This document shows, piece by piece, positions 47,145-56,066 of a DNA stretch of 64,000 nucleotides. Numbering within the stretch: the stretch's first letter is position 1; every line of letters begins with the position of its first letter. A program made the translations under genes and the position numbers. This DNA is from an uncultured Burkholderiales bacterium (GTDB lineage Bacteria; Pseudomonadota; Gammaproteobacteria; Burkholderiales; Burkholderiaceae_C), in contig CAIQHG010000034.1 of assembly GCA_903871545.1 (NCBI GenBank), positions 29,735 to 93,734 of the forward strand. The letters run 5' to 3'. Under the pieces are notes generated by a model. That model did no database searches. It was not told the DNA's origin and saw only the letters and a program-made list of their open reading frames with translations.

Positions 47145-47837
47145 ATGAAACATACGCCAACAGCGGTCTCTCAAATAGAAACTTTTGCACTTGAGCAAGA
47201 GCTTGTTACTGGTGCGCAGAGTCTTTCTTTGAAACTAACTAAACTTCAAATAGAACAAATCATCGAGTATGTTAAGTTATTGCACAAATGGAGCGCTGTT
47301 TATAACTTAACAGCCATAAAGAGCAGTGAGGATATTCTCGTTCAACACATAATGGATTGTTTAAGTATTATCCAGCCCATATTACAACGATTTAAGTCAG
47401 GGATAAGTATTTTGGACGTTGGCTCTGGCGCAGGATTGCCCGCAGTAATGATTGCAATTGCCTGTCCAGAGCATAAGGTAACTGCACTTGATGCGGTAGC
47501 CAAAAAAGTGGCCTTCATAAAACAGGCTTCTTTGCTGTTAAATTTGCCAAACCTCAGCGCAAAACATGGAAGAGTGGAGAGGGAGTGCAACCAGAAATAT
47601 GATCTCATTGTGTCGCGTGCTTTCTCAAGTTTAAATAAATTCGTAAATGAAAGCATGGGGGCGTTGGTTAACGGAGGAGTTTGGATGGCCATGAAGGGCA
47701 AGCTGCCTGTTGAGGAAATGACGCTGTTGCCTTTAGATGTTTCTGTGTTTGATGTGACCCATCCCAAGGTCCCAGGAATGTTATCAGAGCGTTGTTTGGT
47801 GTGGATGAGTAAAGGAGAAAGCCTAGGCAAACACTAG
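47145..47837 (+). CDS. rsmG: 16S rRNA (guanine(527)-N7)-methyltransferase
   Basis: RsmG (GidB) methylates N7 of G527 in 16S rRNA, and its loss gives low-level streptomycin resistance. The 230-residue protein has the conserved HKWSAVYNLTAIKSSEDILVQHIMDCLSI segment and the SAM-binding ILDVGSGAGLPAVMIAIACP. The basic loop VTALDAVAKKVAFIKQ and VSRAFSSLNKFV follow. It starts 32 bases after mnmG. A terminator overlaps the stop codon. Confidence 0.95.
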   Translation: MKHTPTAVSQIETFALEQELVTGAQSLSLKLTKLQIEQIIEYVKLLHKWSAVYNLTAIKSSEDILVQHIMDCLSIIQPILQRFKSGISILDVGSGAGLPAVMIAIACPEHKVTALDAVAKKVAFIKQASLLLNLPNLSAKHGRVERECNQKYDLIVSRAFSSLNKFVNESMGALVNGGVWMAMKGKLPVEEMTLLPLDVSVFDVTHPKVPGMLSERCLVWMSKGESLGKH

Positions 47838-47852
47838 GCTTTTGTAAGTTTT
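47818..47852 (+). terminator. Terminator overlapping the rsmG stop codon
   Basis: AAAGCCTAG (47818-47826) and CTAGGCTTT (47834-47842) are perfect 9-base inverted copies with a 7-base loop, followed by T-rich DNA. The stop codon lies in the right arm. It separates mnmG-rsmG from parAB. Confidence 0.7.
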
Positions 47853-47895
47853 TATATGCAAGTACTCGCGCCAAATCATTGAGCTAGAGTCAAAA

Positions 47896-47911
47896 TGTTT
47901 CACGTGAAACA
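47896..47911. promoter_or_regulatory. parS: parS centromere site upstream of parA
   Basis: This is a second perfect TGTTTCACGTGAAACA palindrome, in the gap between rsmG and parA, 97 bases before the parA ATG. It is the classic place for ParB loading near the origin. Confidence 0.96.
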
Positions 47912-47964
47912 CACTTTGAATCGTTTTTAAATAAAGAATCCCGCCTTTGTGGCCTTTTGATGCT

Positions 47965-47981
47965 CTGAGTTGTAAACTCAG
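47965..47981 (+). promoter_or_regulatory. Short inverted repeat before parA
   Basis: CTGAGTT, loop GTA, AACTCAG: a perfect 7-base hairpin or dyad 27 bases before the parA start. It may lie in the parA promoter or 5' leader. Its role is unknown. Confidence 0.35.
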
Positions 47982-48007
47982 TGGTGTTGTTTCAAGAAAA
48001 GAACTAG

Positions 48008-48811
48008 ATGGCTAAAATATTTTGTGTTGCAAATCAAAAAGGCGGTGTTGGCAAAACTACGACATCCGTTAATTTGGCTGCGGGGTTGGCTGCAATTGGT
48101 CAAAAAGTTTTGCTAGTTGATCTTGACCCACAGGGTAATGCAACCATGGGCTCTGGCGTTGATAAAAGAAATTTAGAACTGTCTGTTTACGATGTTTTGT
48201 TGGAAGAGGTCTCTATCGAGGAGGCCGTATGTTCTAGTCATTGGGGAGATGATGGCGGGAAAAAACATTTTCCAAAATACGATGTTTTAGGCGCAAACCG
48301 GGATTTGGCTGGAGCCGAGGTGGAGTTGGTAAGTCTTCAGAACCGTGAGATGCGGCTGAAGAAAGCGCTCGCAAGTTTGGGCGGTACGTATGATTTTGTG
48401 GTTATCGACTGCCCGCCATCCTTATCAATGTTAACTTTGAATGGCTTGTGCGCCGCGCAGGGGGTCGTTGTGCCCATGCAGTGCGAGTATTTTGCGCTTG
48501 AGGGTTTAACGGATCTGGTTAATACTATTAAGCAAGTTCATGCTAATTTGAACAAAGATCTTAAGATAATTGGATTACTACGCGTAATGTTCGATCCACG
48601 AGTAACTTTGCAGCAGCAAGTCAGTGATCAATTAAAAGATCATTTTGGCGATAAAGTATTTAACGCGGTAATTCCAAGAAATGTACGTTTGGCTGAAGCC
48701 CCAAGCTATGGGCTGCCCGGTGTTGTGTTTGATCCCTTAGCCAAAGGCAGCCAAGCATTCTTAGAGTTTGCTCAGGAAATAGTAGACAGGCTAAAACCCC
48801 CTCAAAAATAA
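48008..48811 (+). CDS. parA: Chromosome partitioning ATPase ParA
   Basis: ParA (Soj) is the deviant-Walker ATPase that drives origin segregation with ParB-parS. The 267-residue protein has VANQKGGVGKTTTSVNLAAGLA (deviant Walker A with the signature lysine), VLLVDLDPQGNATMGSG and VVIDCPPSLSMLTLNGL. It also has the C-terminal MFDPRVTLQQQVSDQLKDHFG and IPRNVRLAEAPSYG. It lacks the N-terminal DNA-binding extension of plasmid type Ia ParA, as expected for a chromosomal protein. parB starts 16 bases later. Confidence 0.97.
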   Translation: MAKIFCVANQKGGVGKTTTSVNLAAGLAAIGQKVLLVDLDPQGNATMGSGVDKRNLELSVYDVLLEEVSIEEAVCSSHWGDDGGKKHFPKYDVLGANRDLAGAEVELVSLQNREMRLKKALASLGGTYDFVVIDCPPSLSMLTLNGLCAAQGVVVPMQCEYFALEGLTDLVNTIKQVHANLNKDLKIIGLLRVMFDPRVTLQQQVSDQLKDHFGDKVFNAVIPRNVRLAEAPSYGLPGVVFDPLAKGSQAFLEFAQEIVDRLKPPQK

Positions 48812-48827
48812 ATAAGAAAGTATTCAT

Positions 48828-49751
48828 ATGGTGACGAAAAAGCCGAAAGGCTTGGGCAGAGGACTAGAGTCGTTATTGGGACCTGTCGTAAAAGATAGTC
48901 AACATCTTCCTGAGGATGAGATGTCAAGCGCTCCTTCCGTTTTAAAACTCTCTGAAATGGTTGCTGGTATGTATCAGCCCCGCACTCGAATGGATGAGGG
49001 CGCCTTATATGAGTTGGCCGAGAGCATTAAGGCGCAGGGAATCATGCAGCCCATATTAGTCCGTCTTTTGAAAGAGGGGCCCAATAAAGAAAAGTATGAA
49101 ATTATTGCCGGAGAAAGAAGGTTTCGGGCCGCTAAATTAGCCGGCCTTCAGTCCGTACCAGTGCTAGTGCGTGATGTTCCAAATGAGGCCGCGGCAGCCA
49201 TGGCGTTGATAGAAAATATCCAACGCGAGGACTTAAATCCTCTTGAGGAAGCCCATGGATTGGATCGATTGGTGACAGAATTTGGAATGAGCCATGAACA
49301 GGCAGCCCAAGCTGTAGGTCGCTCTAGAAGTGCCGCATCCAATTTGTTGCGCTTGCTTAACTTGACCAAGCCAGTTCAAGATATGCTGATGGCTGGAGAC
49401 TTGGATATGGGGCACGCAAGAGCGTTATTAGCCCTAGAGCAGGCTGAGCAAGTGTCGGCAGCGCATCAAATGACGGCGAAAAAAATGTCTGTCAGAGATG
49501 CAGAGAAACTAGTGAAAAAAATTAAATCATCCTCAGATGTGGCCCCGAAAAAGGAAAAAGAGAAATCCGGGGATATTTTAAGAATCGAGGAGGAGTTATC
49601 AGACCTATTAACAGCAACAGTTGAGGTGGTTATCAAGAAAAGAGTTAAACGCCAAGGAAAAATCCATGACATGGGAGAACTGGTGATTCAATTTGGATCG
49701 GTTGATGAACTCAACGGCTTGATAGATAAACTTAGAGCAGTGGGGGCTTAA
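48828..49751 (+). CDS. parB: Chromosome partitioning protein ParB
   Basis: ParB binds parS and spreads or slides as a CTP-dependent clamp. The 307-residue protein begins with KKPKGLGRGLESLLG, the ParA-interacting tail. The CTPase/N-terminal domain includes YELAESIKAQGIMQPILVR and IIAGERRFRAAKLAGL (the GERRxR motif), followed by ALIENIQREDLNPLEEA. The helix-turn-helix domain (MSHEQAAQAVGRSRSAASNLLRLLNL) reads parS, and a C-terminal dimer domain ends the protein. Two intact parS sites are within 2.1 kb. Confidence 0.97.
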   Translation: MVTKKPKGLGRGLESLLGPVVKDSQHLPEDEMSSAPSVLKLSEMVAGMYQPRTRMDEGALYELAESIKAQGIMQPILVRLLKEGPNKEKYEIIAGERRFRAAKLAGLQSVPVLVRDVPNEAAAAMALIENIQREDLNPLEEAHGLDRLVTEFGMSHEQAAQAVGRSRSAASNLLRLLNLTKPVQDMLMAGDLDMGHARALLALEQAEQVSAAHQMTAKKMSVRDAEKLVKKIKSSSDVAPKKEKEKSGDILRIEEELSDLLTATVEVVIKKRVKRQGKIHDMGELVIQFGSVDELNGLIDKLRAVGA

Positions 49752-49764
49752 ATGTACAAATTCT

Positions 49765-51201
49765 TTAACTCGCAACTGTTGTAAAGATTTTTCCGGGATT
49801 CATAATGTTTTTGGGGTCTAGTGCAGCTTTGATTGTTCTCATCATGTCAACCGCTGCAGCACCTGCTTCATCGACCAAAAAGCCCATTTTATGAAGCCCT
49901 ATCCCATGTTCACCAGTGCATGTGCCACCCATACTGAGGGCGCGAGCTACTAATTTTTCGTTAAGTTGCTCAGCCGTCTCTCTTTCAGCCGGATCGTTGG
50001 GATTGATTAAATAACCAAAGTGAAAGTTTCCATCGCCAACATGGCCAACTAAGAAGAAGGGTAATTTTGACGCTTCGGTTTCCTCAACCGATTTGAGCAA
50101 ACAATCGGCAAGCCGACTGATAGGCACGCAGGTATCCGTAGAAATAGCGCGACAACCAGGCCGAGATTGAATTGCAGCGAAATAAGCGTTATGTCTGGCG
50201 CTCCAAAGCTTTGTTCGCTCCTCGGGCGAGCTTGCCCACTCGAAGTCTTGTCCTCCGTGATCGTGAGCGATCTCTTGAACGCTTTGAGCTTGTTCCTTCA
50301 CACCCTGGGGTGATCCATGAAATTCCATTAAAAGCAAAGGTTGTTCAGATAAGTTGAGTTTTGAATGAGCATTCACCATTCGGACCGAGTTTTTGTCGAT
50401 AAGCTCTACCCTGGCGATGGGTATTCCCATTTGTATGATTTGAATCGTAGTACGCACAGCAGACTCGATGGTTGGGAAAGAACAAATCGCGGCTGAAATT
50501 GCTTCCGGGATGGGGTAAATCTTTAAGGTTACCTCACTAATGACGCCTAGGGTCCCTTCGCTACCCACAAAAAGGCGGGTCAGATCGTATCCTGCGCTCG
50601 ATTTCTTAGCTCGTGTTCCCGTTTTGATGACCTCTCCTTTGGCATTAACAACCTCAAGAGCCAACACATTTTCGCGCATAGTTCCGTACCTTACTGCGTT
50701 AGTCCCACTGGCGCGTGTTGCGCACATGCCCCCGATGGAGGCGTCTGCACCAGGATCAATTGGAAAAAATAATCCAGTTGTCTTTAACTCATTGTTTAAC
50801 TGCATTCGCGTGGTACCTGGTTGGACGGTTACAGTTAAATCCTCTGCGTTAATAGATAAAACCTTATTCATTTGACTAACGTCCAAGCTCATACCACCTT
50901 GAACTGCAAGCAAATGTCCCTCTAACGAGGAGCCGACGCCAAAGGGTATGACAGGCACAGAAAATTTTGAAGCTAAAGCTACGGCGTCTGAAATGTCTTG
51001 AGTGCTTTTAGCAAAAACAACAACAGAGGGCGGTGGTATGCTTACAAATGCTGATTCGTCCCTACCGTGTTGCTCCCTTACTGCCATTGCAGTTGAACAC
51101 TGCGAATTAAATCGCGATCTTAAGGCATCTAAAAATTCAGCGGGTACCTGTCGTGGTTTAATCTCAGGTGTCAGATGGTTTGCAGCGGTGGGAGCATTCA
51201 T
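49765..51201 (-). CDS. FAD-linked oxidase, D-lactate dehydrogenase / glycolate oxidase GlcD type
   Basis: This flavoprotein oxidises a 2-hydroxy acid, most likely D-lactate, with electrons passing to a cytochrome or quinone. The 478-residue protein has the PCMH-type FAD fold (VIPFGVGSSLEGHLLAVQGGMSLD, GGMCATRASGTNAVRYGTMREN, VGSEGTLGVI). The C-terminal FAD-oxidase domain has HVGDGNFHFGYLINP and CTGEHGIGLHKMGFL. The start at 51201 (MNAPTAANH) is chosen over a 20-residue upstream extension. It is convergent with parB. No glcE or glcF partners are adjacent, which favours a single-subunit D-lactate dehydrogenase. Substrate is inferred. Confidence 0.87.
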   Translation of the reverse strand: MNAPTAANHLTPEIKPRQVPAEFLDALRSRFNSQCSTAMAVREQHGRDESAFVSIPPPSVVVFAKSTQDISDAVALASKFSVPVIPFGVGSSLEGHLLAVQGGMSLDVSQMNKVLSINAEDLTVTVQPGTTRMQLNNELKTTGLFFPIDPGADASIGGMCATRASGTNAVRYGTMRENVLALEVVNAKGEVIKTGTRAKKSSAGYDLTRLFVGSEGTLGVISEVTLKIYPIPEAISAAICSFPTIESAVRTTIQIIQMGIPIARVELIDKNSVRMVNAHSKLNLSEQPLLLMEFHGSPQGVKEQAQSVQEIAHDHGGQDFEWASSPEERTKLWSARHNAYFAAIQSRPGCRAISTDTCVPISRLADCLLKSVEETEASKLPFFLVGHVGDGNFHFGYLINPNDPAERETAEQLNEKLVARALSMGGTCTGEHGIGLHKMGFLVDEAGAAAVDMMRTIKAALDPKNIMNPGKIFTTVAS

Positions 51202-51428
51202 AAAATCTGCCTTTTTATAACTCGTTAACAATTTCCTAATGCTTAGTGTACGACGTGACAAGAGTTTGCGGGCGCTAGCTTAACGTGGAAAAGTAGTTTT
51301 CGAGGGAAAATACCTGTTTCAATTTTTTTCTCGCACATTAAAACATCAGAGAACAAAAATATCTGAAATGAAATTGGGAGTGAAAATTTGATATTTTTAC
51401 ATATTGATTGAAGAACCAAAGGGAAAAG
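51202..51428. promoter_or_regulatory. Divergent region oxidase / adenosyltransferase
   Basis: This AT-rich region of about 230 bases contains the promoters of two divergent genes. No cobalamin riboswitch signature or strong palindrome was recognised. An AAAGGG ribosome-binding site lies just before the plus-strand gene. Confidence 0.4.
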
Positions 51429-51992
51429 ATGGGTAATAGATTGACACAAATAGTGACTCGAACTGGAGACGATGGCTCAACCGGACTTGGTAATAACGAA
51501 CGGGTATTGAAGAGTAGTTTAAGAGTCCAAACAATGGGTGATGTAGATGAGTTGAACTCAAATATTGGGCTATTGATGTGCGAAAACATTCAGTCCGAGG
51601 AAATGAACTTACTTATAAAAATTCAACACGAATTGTTTAATTTGGGCGGTGAAATATCAATCCCAGGATATGAGCTTCTAAAGCCAAGGGCCGTTGAGGA
51701 GCTGGACATTGCTCTTCAAAAATACAACGCTACATTACCTAAGTTGCAGGAGTTTATTTTACCTGCGGGCGCGAAAACTGCTGCCTTGGCTCATGTGTGC
51801 AGAACGATAGCACGGCGCGCTGAGAGATCAATCGTTGCTCTAGGAGCACAGGAAAAGATAAATGATGCGCCAAGACATTATTTAAATAGACTCTCAGACC
51901 TGTTTTTTGTACTTTCTAGGATTTTTAATCACCAAGAATCGCGCTCAGATGTTTACTGGAACTCGGAGAGACTAAAAACCGAGGGACAATAG
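51429..51992 (+). CDS. Cob(I)alamin adenosyltransferase, PduO type
   Basis: This enzyme converts cob(I)alamin and ATP to adenosylcobalamin. The 187-residue protein has the PduO-type ATP-binding N-terminus IVTRTGDDGSTGLGNNERVLKSS and the VDELNSNIGLL helix. It also has ILPAGAKTAALAHVCRTIARRAERSIVAL, with the RxxARRAER arginines, and a C-terminal YLNRLSDLFFVLSRIFNH segment. The ATG at 51429 has AAAGGG five bases upstream. An in-frame upstream start at 51408 is less likely. With B12-dependent MetH it shows the organism handles cobalamin. Confidence 0.92.
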   Translation: MGNRLTQIVTRTGDDGSTGLGNNERVLKSSLRVQTMGDVDELNSNIGLLMCENIQSEEMNLLIKIQHELFNLGGEISIPGYELLKPRAVEELDIALQKYNATLPKLQEFILPAGAKTAALAHVCRTIARRAERSIVALGAQEKINDAPRHYLNRLSDLFFVLSRIFNHQESRSDVYWNSERLKTEGQ

Positions 51993-52077
51993 ACACACTT
52001 ATCCTAAGAGAAGATAGTTTTGAGACAATTTAATTTTACGGTGTAAATAAATTAATAATTAAATGGAGTGTTTGACA

Positions 52078-53274
52078 ATGACAAAGGTAAATTTTCAATG
52101 GGACGATCCGTTTTTATTAGAGAGGCAATTGACCTCAGATGAGCGCATGGTCACGGAAGCTGTAAGAAACTATTGTCAAGAAGGCTTGAAAACTCGTGTA
52201 CTCGAATCATTTCGTTACGAGAAAACTGATCCCGCGATCTTTAAAGAAATGGGCTCACTTGGCATGTTGGGCCCAACCATACCCACGCAGTACGGTGGAC
52301 CCGGTTTGGATTACGTGTCTTATGGACTCATCGCTCGGGAGGTAGAAAGAGTTGACTCAGGATATCGTTCGATGATGAGTGTCCAATCTTCCTTGGTAAT
52401 GCTTCCAATATTTGAGTTTGGTACAGAAGCGCAGCGGCAGAAATATTTGCCTAAGCTTGCGAGCGGAGAATTGATTGGGTGTTTTGGACTTACCGAGCCT
52501 GACCACGGCTCAGATCCTGCCGGAATGATTACCCGTGCAAAGGTGGTGGACGGCGGATACAGCTTGAGCGGAGCAAAAATATGGATCTCGAATAGTCCAA
52601 TTGCAGATGTTTTTGTTGTTTGGGCGAAAGAGGTTAGCCGCTCTGGTGAGGTGGGCCCCATACGCGGCTTTATTCTTGAAAAAGGGATGAAGGGCTTGAG
52701 CGCACCAGCCATACACGGGAAGGTAGGACTGAGGACCTCCATTACGGGAGAAATTGTCATGGACTCAGTATTCGTGCCAGAGGAAAATGCGTTTACTGAT
52801 GTGCGTGGCTTAAAAGGACCATTTACATGTTTAAACAGTGCCCGGTACGGAATTGCATGGGGCGCACTGGGTGCAGCTGAGGACTGTTGGTTCAAAGCGC
52901 GCGAATATACGCTTGGACGCAAGCAGTTTGGCAGGCCTTTAGCAGCAAATCAATTAATACAAAAGAAATTGGTGGACATGCAAACTGAGATAACTTTAGG
53001 ATTGCAAGGTTGCCTGAGGCTTGGAAGGATGAAAGAAGAGGGGATAGATAGTGTTGAGATAACTTCTATCTTGAAAAGAAACTCTTGCGGGAAAGCCTTG
53101 GACATAGCTCGTTTGGCTAGGGATATGATGGGCGGAAACGGTATAAGCGATGAATATGGTGTTGCTAGGCATTTGGTTAACTTGGAGGTAGTTAACACCT
53201 ACGAAGGTACTCATGATATCCACGCATTGATTTTAGGAAGAGCTCAAACGGGGATTGCAGCATTTGCGAATTAA
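52078..53274 (+). CDS. gcdH: Acyl-CoA dehydrogenase, glutaryl-CoA dehydrogenase type
   Basis: This FAD enzyme most resembles glutaryl-CoA dehydrogenase, which oxidises and decarboxylates glutaryl-CoA to crotonyl-CoA in lysine/tryptophan breakdown. The 398-residue protein has the N-terminal [18 protein letters not shown] and [41 protein letters not shown]. The FAD-binding [27 protein letters not shown], and [20 protein letters not shown] with the catalytic glutamate follow. I use the ATG at 52078, nine bases after a GGAG site. The ATG at 52063 lacks one. Other steps of the pathway are not in the window. Confidence 0.9.
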   Translation: MTKVNFQWDDPFLLERQLTSDERMVTEAVRNYCQEGLKTRVLESFRYEKTDPAIFKEMGSLGMLGPTIPTQYGGPGLDYVSYGLIAREVERVDSGYRSMMSVQSSLVMLPIFEFGTEAQRQKYLPKLASGELIGCFGLTEPDHGSDPAGMITRAKVVDGGYSLSGAKIWISNSPIADVFVVWAKEVSRSGEVGPIRGFILEKGMKGLSAPAIHGKVGLRTSITGEIVMDSVFVPEENAFTDVRGLKGPFTCLNSARYGIAWGALGAAEDCWFKAREYTLGRKQFGRPLAANQLIQKKLVDMQTEITLGLQGCLRLGRMKEEGIDSVEITSILKRNSCGKALDIARLARDMMGGNGISDEYGVARHLVNLEVVNTYEGTHDIHALILGRAQTGIAAFAN

Positions 53275-53301
53275 TTACTTAGCACGTCCAGAGCAGGTAA
53301 C

Positions 53302-54426
53302 GTGAGCTCCCTCAAGAGAATAGTTGTTGGTCTAAGCGGCGGAGTGGACTCTGCTGTAAGCGCTTGGTTACTCAAAAAGCAAGGGCATGAGGTTGTAGGC
53401 ATCTTTATGAAGAACTGGGAGGAGGATGATACAGATCAATACTGCTCCTCTAAACAAGACTTCATTGATGCGGCTGCAGTGGCTGATGTAATTGGTATCG
53501 ATATAGAGCATGTTAATTTCGCCAAAGACTATAAAGACAGAGTTTTTGCGGAGTTTTTACGTGAGTACAAAGCAGGTCGAACACCCAATCCGGATGTGCT
53601 TTGTAATGCCGAAATAAAATTTAAAGCCTTCCTTGACCACTCGGTTCGACTTGGAGCCGAAAAAATTGCAACAGGACATTACGCTAGAACGCGGTTTCAT
53701 AGTGGAGGGCATCAGTTATTGAAAGGAGTTGACTCAACAAAAGATCAAAGCTATTTTTTGCACCGCTTGACCCAAGAGCAACTCTCAAGAACCGTATTTC
53801 CGATAGGCGATATACACAAAACAGAAATAAGAAAAATGGCTTTGGAGATTGGTTTGCCCAACGCAACAAAGAAAGACTCTACCGGAATTTGCTTTATTGG
53901 GGAGCGTCCTTTTCGCGAGTTCTTAAGCAAATACATAGATTCGCGTCCTGGACTAATCAAGGACGATAAAGGACGTATCCTTGGGGAGCACATGGGGCTT
54001 AGCTTTTACACTTTAGGTCAACGACAGGGGCTTAAGATAGGTGGACTTAAAGAGCCGGGAACGCAGCGCGGGGGAGGCTCACACGAGCCGTGGTTTGTTG
54101 CTCAAAAGGATGTGCAAACCCAAACACTTTATGTGGTCCGTGGTCACGATCATCCGTGGCTTCTTTCTCAAACGCTTTATGCTCTTGACTCTAGCTGGAT
54201 TGATCCGCTACAGATGAATTGCCATCAAGGAAGTTTTCTTGCTGGCAAAACTCGTTATAGGCAAGCTGATGCGGGATGCAAGCTGGTGTCTACAACGGCT
54301 GAGCGAGGTTTGACAGTTCGTTTTGACTCCCCGCAGTGGGCAGTCACGCCTGGCCAATCAGTTGTTTTATATGACGGTGATGTTTGTTTAGGCGGAGCTG
54401 TCATTGAGCGATCTGATGCGATATAA
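53302..54426 (+). CDS. mnmA: tRNA-specific 2-thiouridylase MnmA
   Basis: MnmA sulfurates C2 of wobble U34 in tRNA(Lys, Glu, Gln), using persulfide sulfur relayed by Tus proteins. The 374-residue protein has the PP-loop [40 protein letters not shown] (first catalytic cysteine), and [14 protein letters not shown] (second catalytic cysteine). The C-terminal beta domains are present. The start is GTG at 53302. It lies 27 bases after gcdH, and phoD follows. Together with MnmE and MnmG it completes the main enzymes for mnm5s2U. Confidence 0.96.
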   Translation: MSSLKRIVVGLSGGVDSAVSAWLLKKQGHEVVGIFMKNWEEDDTDQYCSSKQDFIDAAAVADVIGIDIEHVNFAKDYKDRVFAEFLREYKAGRTPNPDVLCNAEIKFKAFLDHSVRLGAEKIATGHYARTRFHSGGHQLLKGVDSTKDQSYFLHRLTQEQLSRTVFPIGDIHKTEIRKMALEIGLPNATKKDSTGICFIGERPFREFLSKYIDSRPGLIKDDKGRILGEHMGLSFYTLGQRQGLKIGGLKEPGTQRGGGSHEPWFVAQKDVQTQTLYVVRGHDHPWLLSQTLYALDSSWIDPLQMNCHQGSFLAGKTRYRQADAGCKLVSTTAERGLTVRFDSPQWAVTPGQSVVLYDGDVCLGGAVIERSDAI

Positions 54427-54461
54427 ATAGAATACATTTGGCGTTAATTAAATATACAAAA

Positions 54462-56066
54462 ATGTCCCTTCTCATTTCACGAAGAAAAATAAATGAAACT
54501 TTAAAAAACGCAGCGCTTGCGATGGCGTTAATCCCTTTTAGGGCCAGCAAAATTTTTGCCCAACCCAACTCAAACCTCAGAGCGTGGCATTCTTATCCAT
54601 TTGCCCTGGGAGTCGCAAGTGGAATGCCAAGGCCTAACTCGGTTCTTTTATGGACAAGAATACTAATAGAGGAAAGTGATTATGAAAGCGCAGAGGGAGT
54701 CGGCGAACCGCTAACTGTCAGTTGGGAGCTTTTTGATGATGAGACGCTTAAAAATTGTATAAGACGTGGGCAGGTTCTAACGGACCGCGCCCGAGGACAC
54801 GCTGTTCACGTAAAAGTAGAGGGTCTCAACGCCGCAACAAATTATTGGTACAGATTCAACGTGGGTGACGCAGTGAGTAGTACGGGACAAACGAAAACCG
54901 CACCAGAGCCCAATCAAAACGTTCAATCTATGAGGTTCGCGTTGGCGTCGTGTCAAAATTATGAGGCAGGCGAATACACCGCCTACGAAGACATGTTGAC
55001 CAAGAATTTGGATTTTGTTTTGTTTGTGGGTGACTATATCTACGAGTCAAACACGTCGCAGCCCAATAGCAAAAGAACACACACCGGGGCAGAACCGCAA
55101 AACCTAGATCATTACAGAGCGCGCTATGCGCAATACAAAAAAGACCCTTTCCTGCAAGCCGCGCATGCAAAGTATCCTTGGATATTGATGTGGGATGATC
55201 ATGAGGTGGTGAACGATTATGCAAATGATTTAGATCCAGCTTATTCTGGAGTTGAAGCATTTTTAAAGCGCCGCGCTGCAGCTTACCGTGCTTACTTTGA
55301 GCACCAGCCTATCGAAATAGGACCCTTGCTACAAAGCTCTTACGAGTCCTCCATGAACTTAAACGACAGTTACAGTTGGGGCCAATTGGCGCAGCTGTGG
55401 ACGATGGATTGCCGTCAATACAGAAGTCACCATGCCTGTTCCTCTCCCGGAAAAGGTGGAGGAAGGGTTCTTATGAGTTGTGATGAACTTGAGGATCCAA
55501 ATCGAACGATGTTTGGGTTTGATCAAGAGGTGTGGTTATCCAAAGGTTTGCAAGAGTCTAAGAAGCTTTGGAAGTTTGTGGCGCAAACGACAGAAATAAG
55601 CTCGACACGGATTTCATCACCTTTTGGAAAACTCACCTATACAGATGCCTGGGATGGTTATCCACAAGCACGGAGAAGGTTTTTAGAGGACCTGCGCCGC
55701 ACCAACGCCAATAACGTTGTCGCCCTTGGTGGCGACGTTCATATGAATGTGGCGGCTAATTTAAGGCTAGTGCCAAATGATCCTGCCTCTCCAATCGTTG
55801 CGAGTGAATTTGTTACAACGTCAATTACCTCACCAGGGCTAGGTCAAAGTAGTACAGGTTTGATTAAAGCAAGTAATTCAGACATATTGCACATGCAAGC
55901 AAACGAGAGGGGATACGCACTGATCAACGCGGATGCGTTAAGAGTGACTTGTGAATTTAGAACTACGCCTCATCCAGCGCAAATAGGGACCCCTTTTAAA
56001 GAGCAGGCCGCGTATACAGTTGAGACAGGCAGTGCGGGGCCAAAAATTCGTTCAGACTCAACTTAG
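54462..56066 (+). CDS. phoD: PhoD-family alkaline phosphatase / phosphodiesterase
   Basis: This extracytoplasmic metallo-phosphatase probably releases phosphate from organic esters. The 534-residue product starts with a twin-arginine-like signal (SRRKINETLKNAALAMALIPF) and a PhoD N-terminal domain (LGVASGMPRPNSVLLWTRI). The metallophosphatase core has VGDYIYESN, WDDHEVVNDYANDL and ALGGDVHMNVAANL, which supply the metal ligands. I use the ATG at 54462 over a TTG at 54438 without a ribosome-binding site. The 3' end overlaps the convergent LysR gene by nine bases. No Pho box was recognised upstream. Confidence 0.9.
   Translation: MSLLISRRKINETLKNAALAMALIPFRASKIFAQPNSNLRAWHSYPFALGVASGMPRPNSVLLWTRILIEESDYESAEGVGEPLTVSWELFDDETLKNCIRRGQVLTDRARGHAVHVKVEGLNAATNYWYRFNVGDAVSSTGQTKTAPEPNQNVQSMRFALASCQNYEAGEYTAYEDMLTKNLDFVLFVGDYIYESNTSQPNSKRTHTGAEPQNLDHYRARYAQYKKDPFLQAAHAKYPWILMWDDHEVVNDYANDLDPAYSGVEAFLKRRAAAYRAYFEHQPIEIGPLLQSSYESSMNLNDSYSWGQLAQLWTMDCRQYRSHHACSSPGKGGGRVLMSCDELEDPNRTMFGFDQEVWLSKGLQESKKLWKFVAQTTEISSTRISSPFGKLTYTDAWDGYPQARRRFLEDLRRTNANNVVALGGDVHMNVAANLRLVPNDPASPIVASEFVTTSITSPGLGQSSTGLIKASNSDILHMQANERGYALINADALRVTCEFRTTPHPAQIGTPFKEQAAYTVETGSAGPKIRSDST

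Noticed and set aside
52320..52922. 200-codon open frame on the minus strand inside the acyl-CoA dehydrogenase gene
   Set aside because: Antisense shadow of a strongly conserved coding sequence, with a composition unlike real proteins here.
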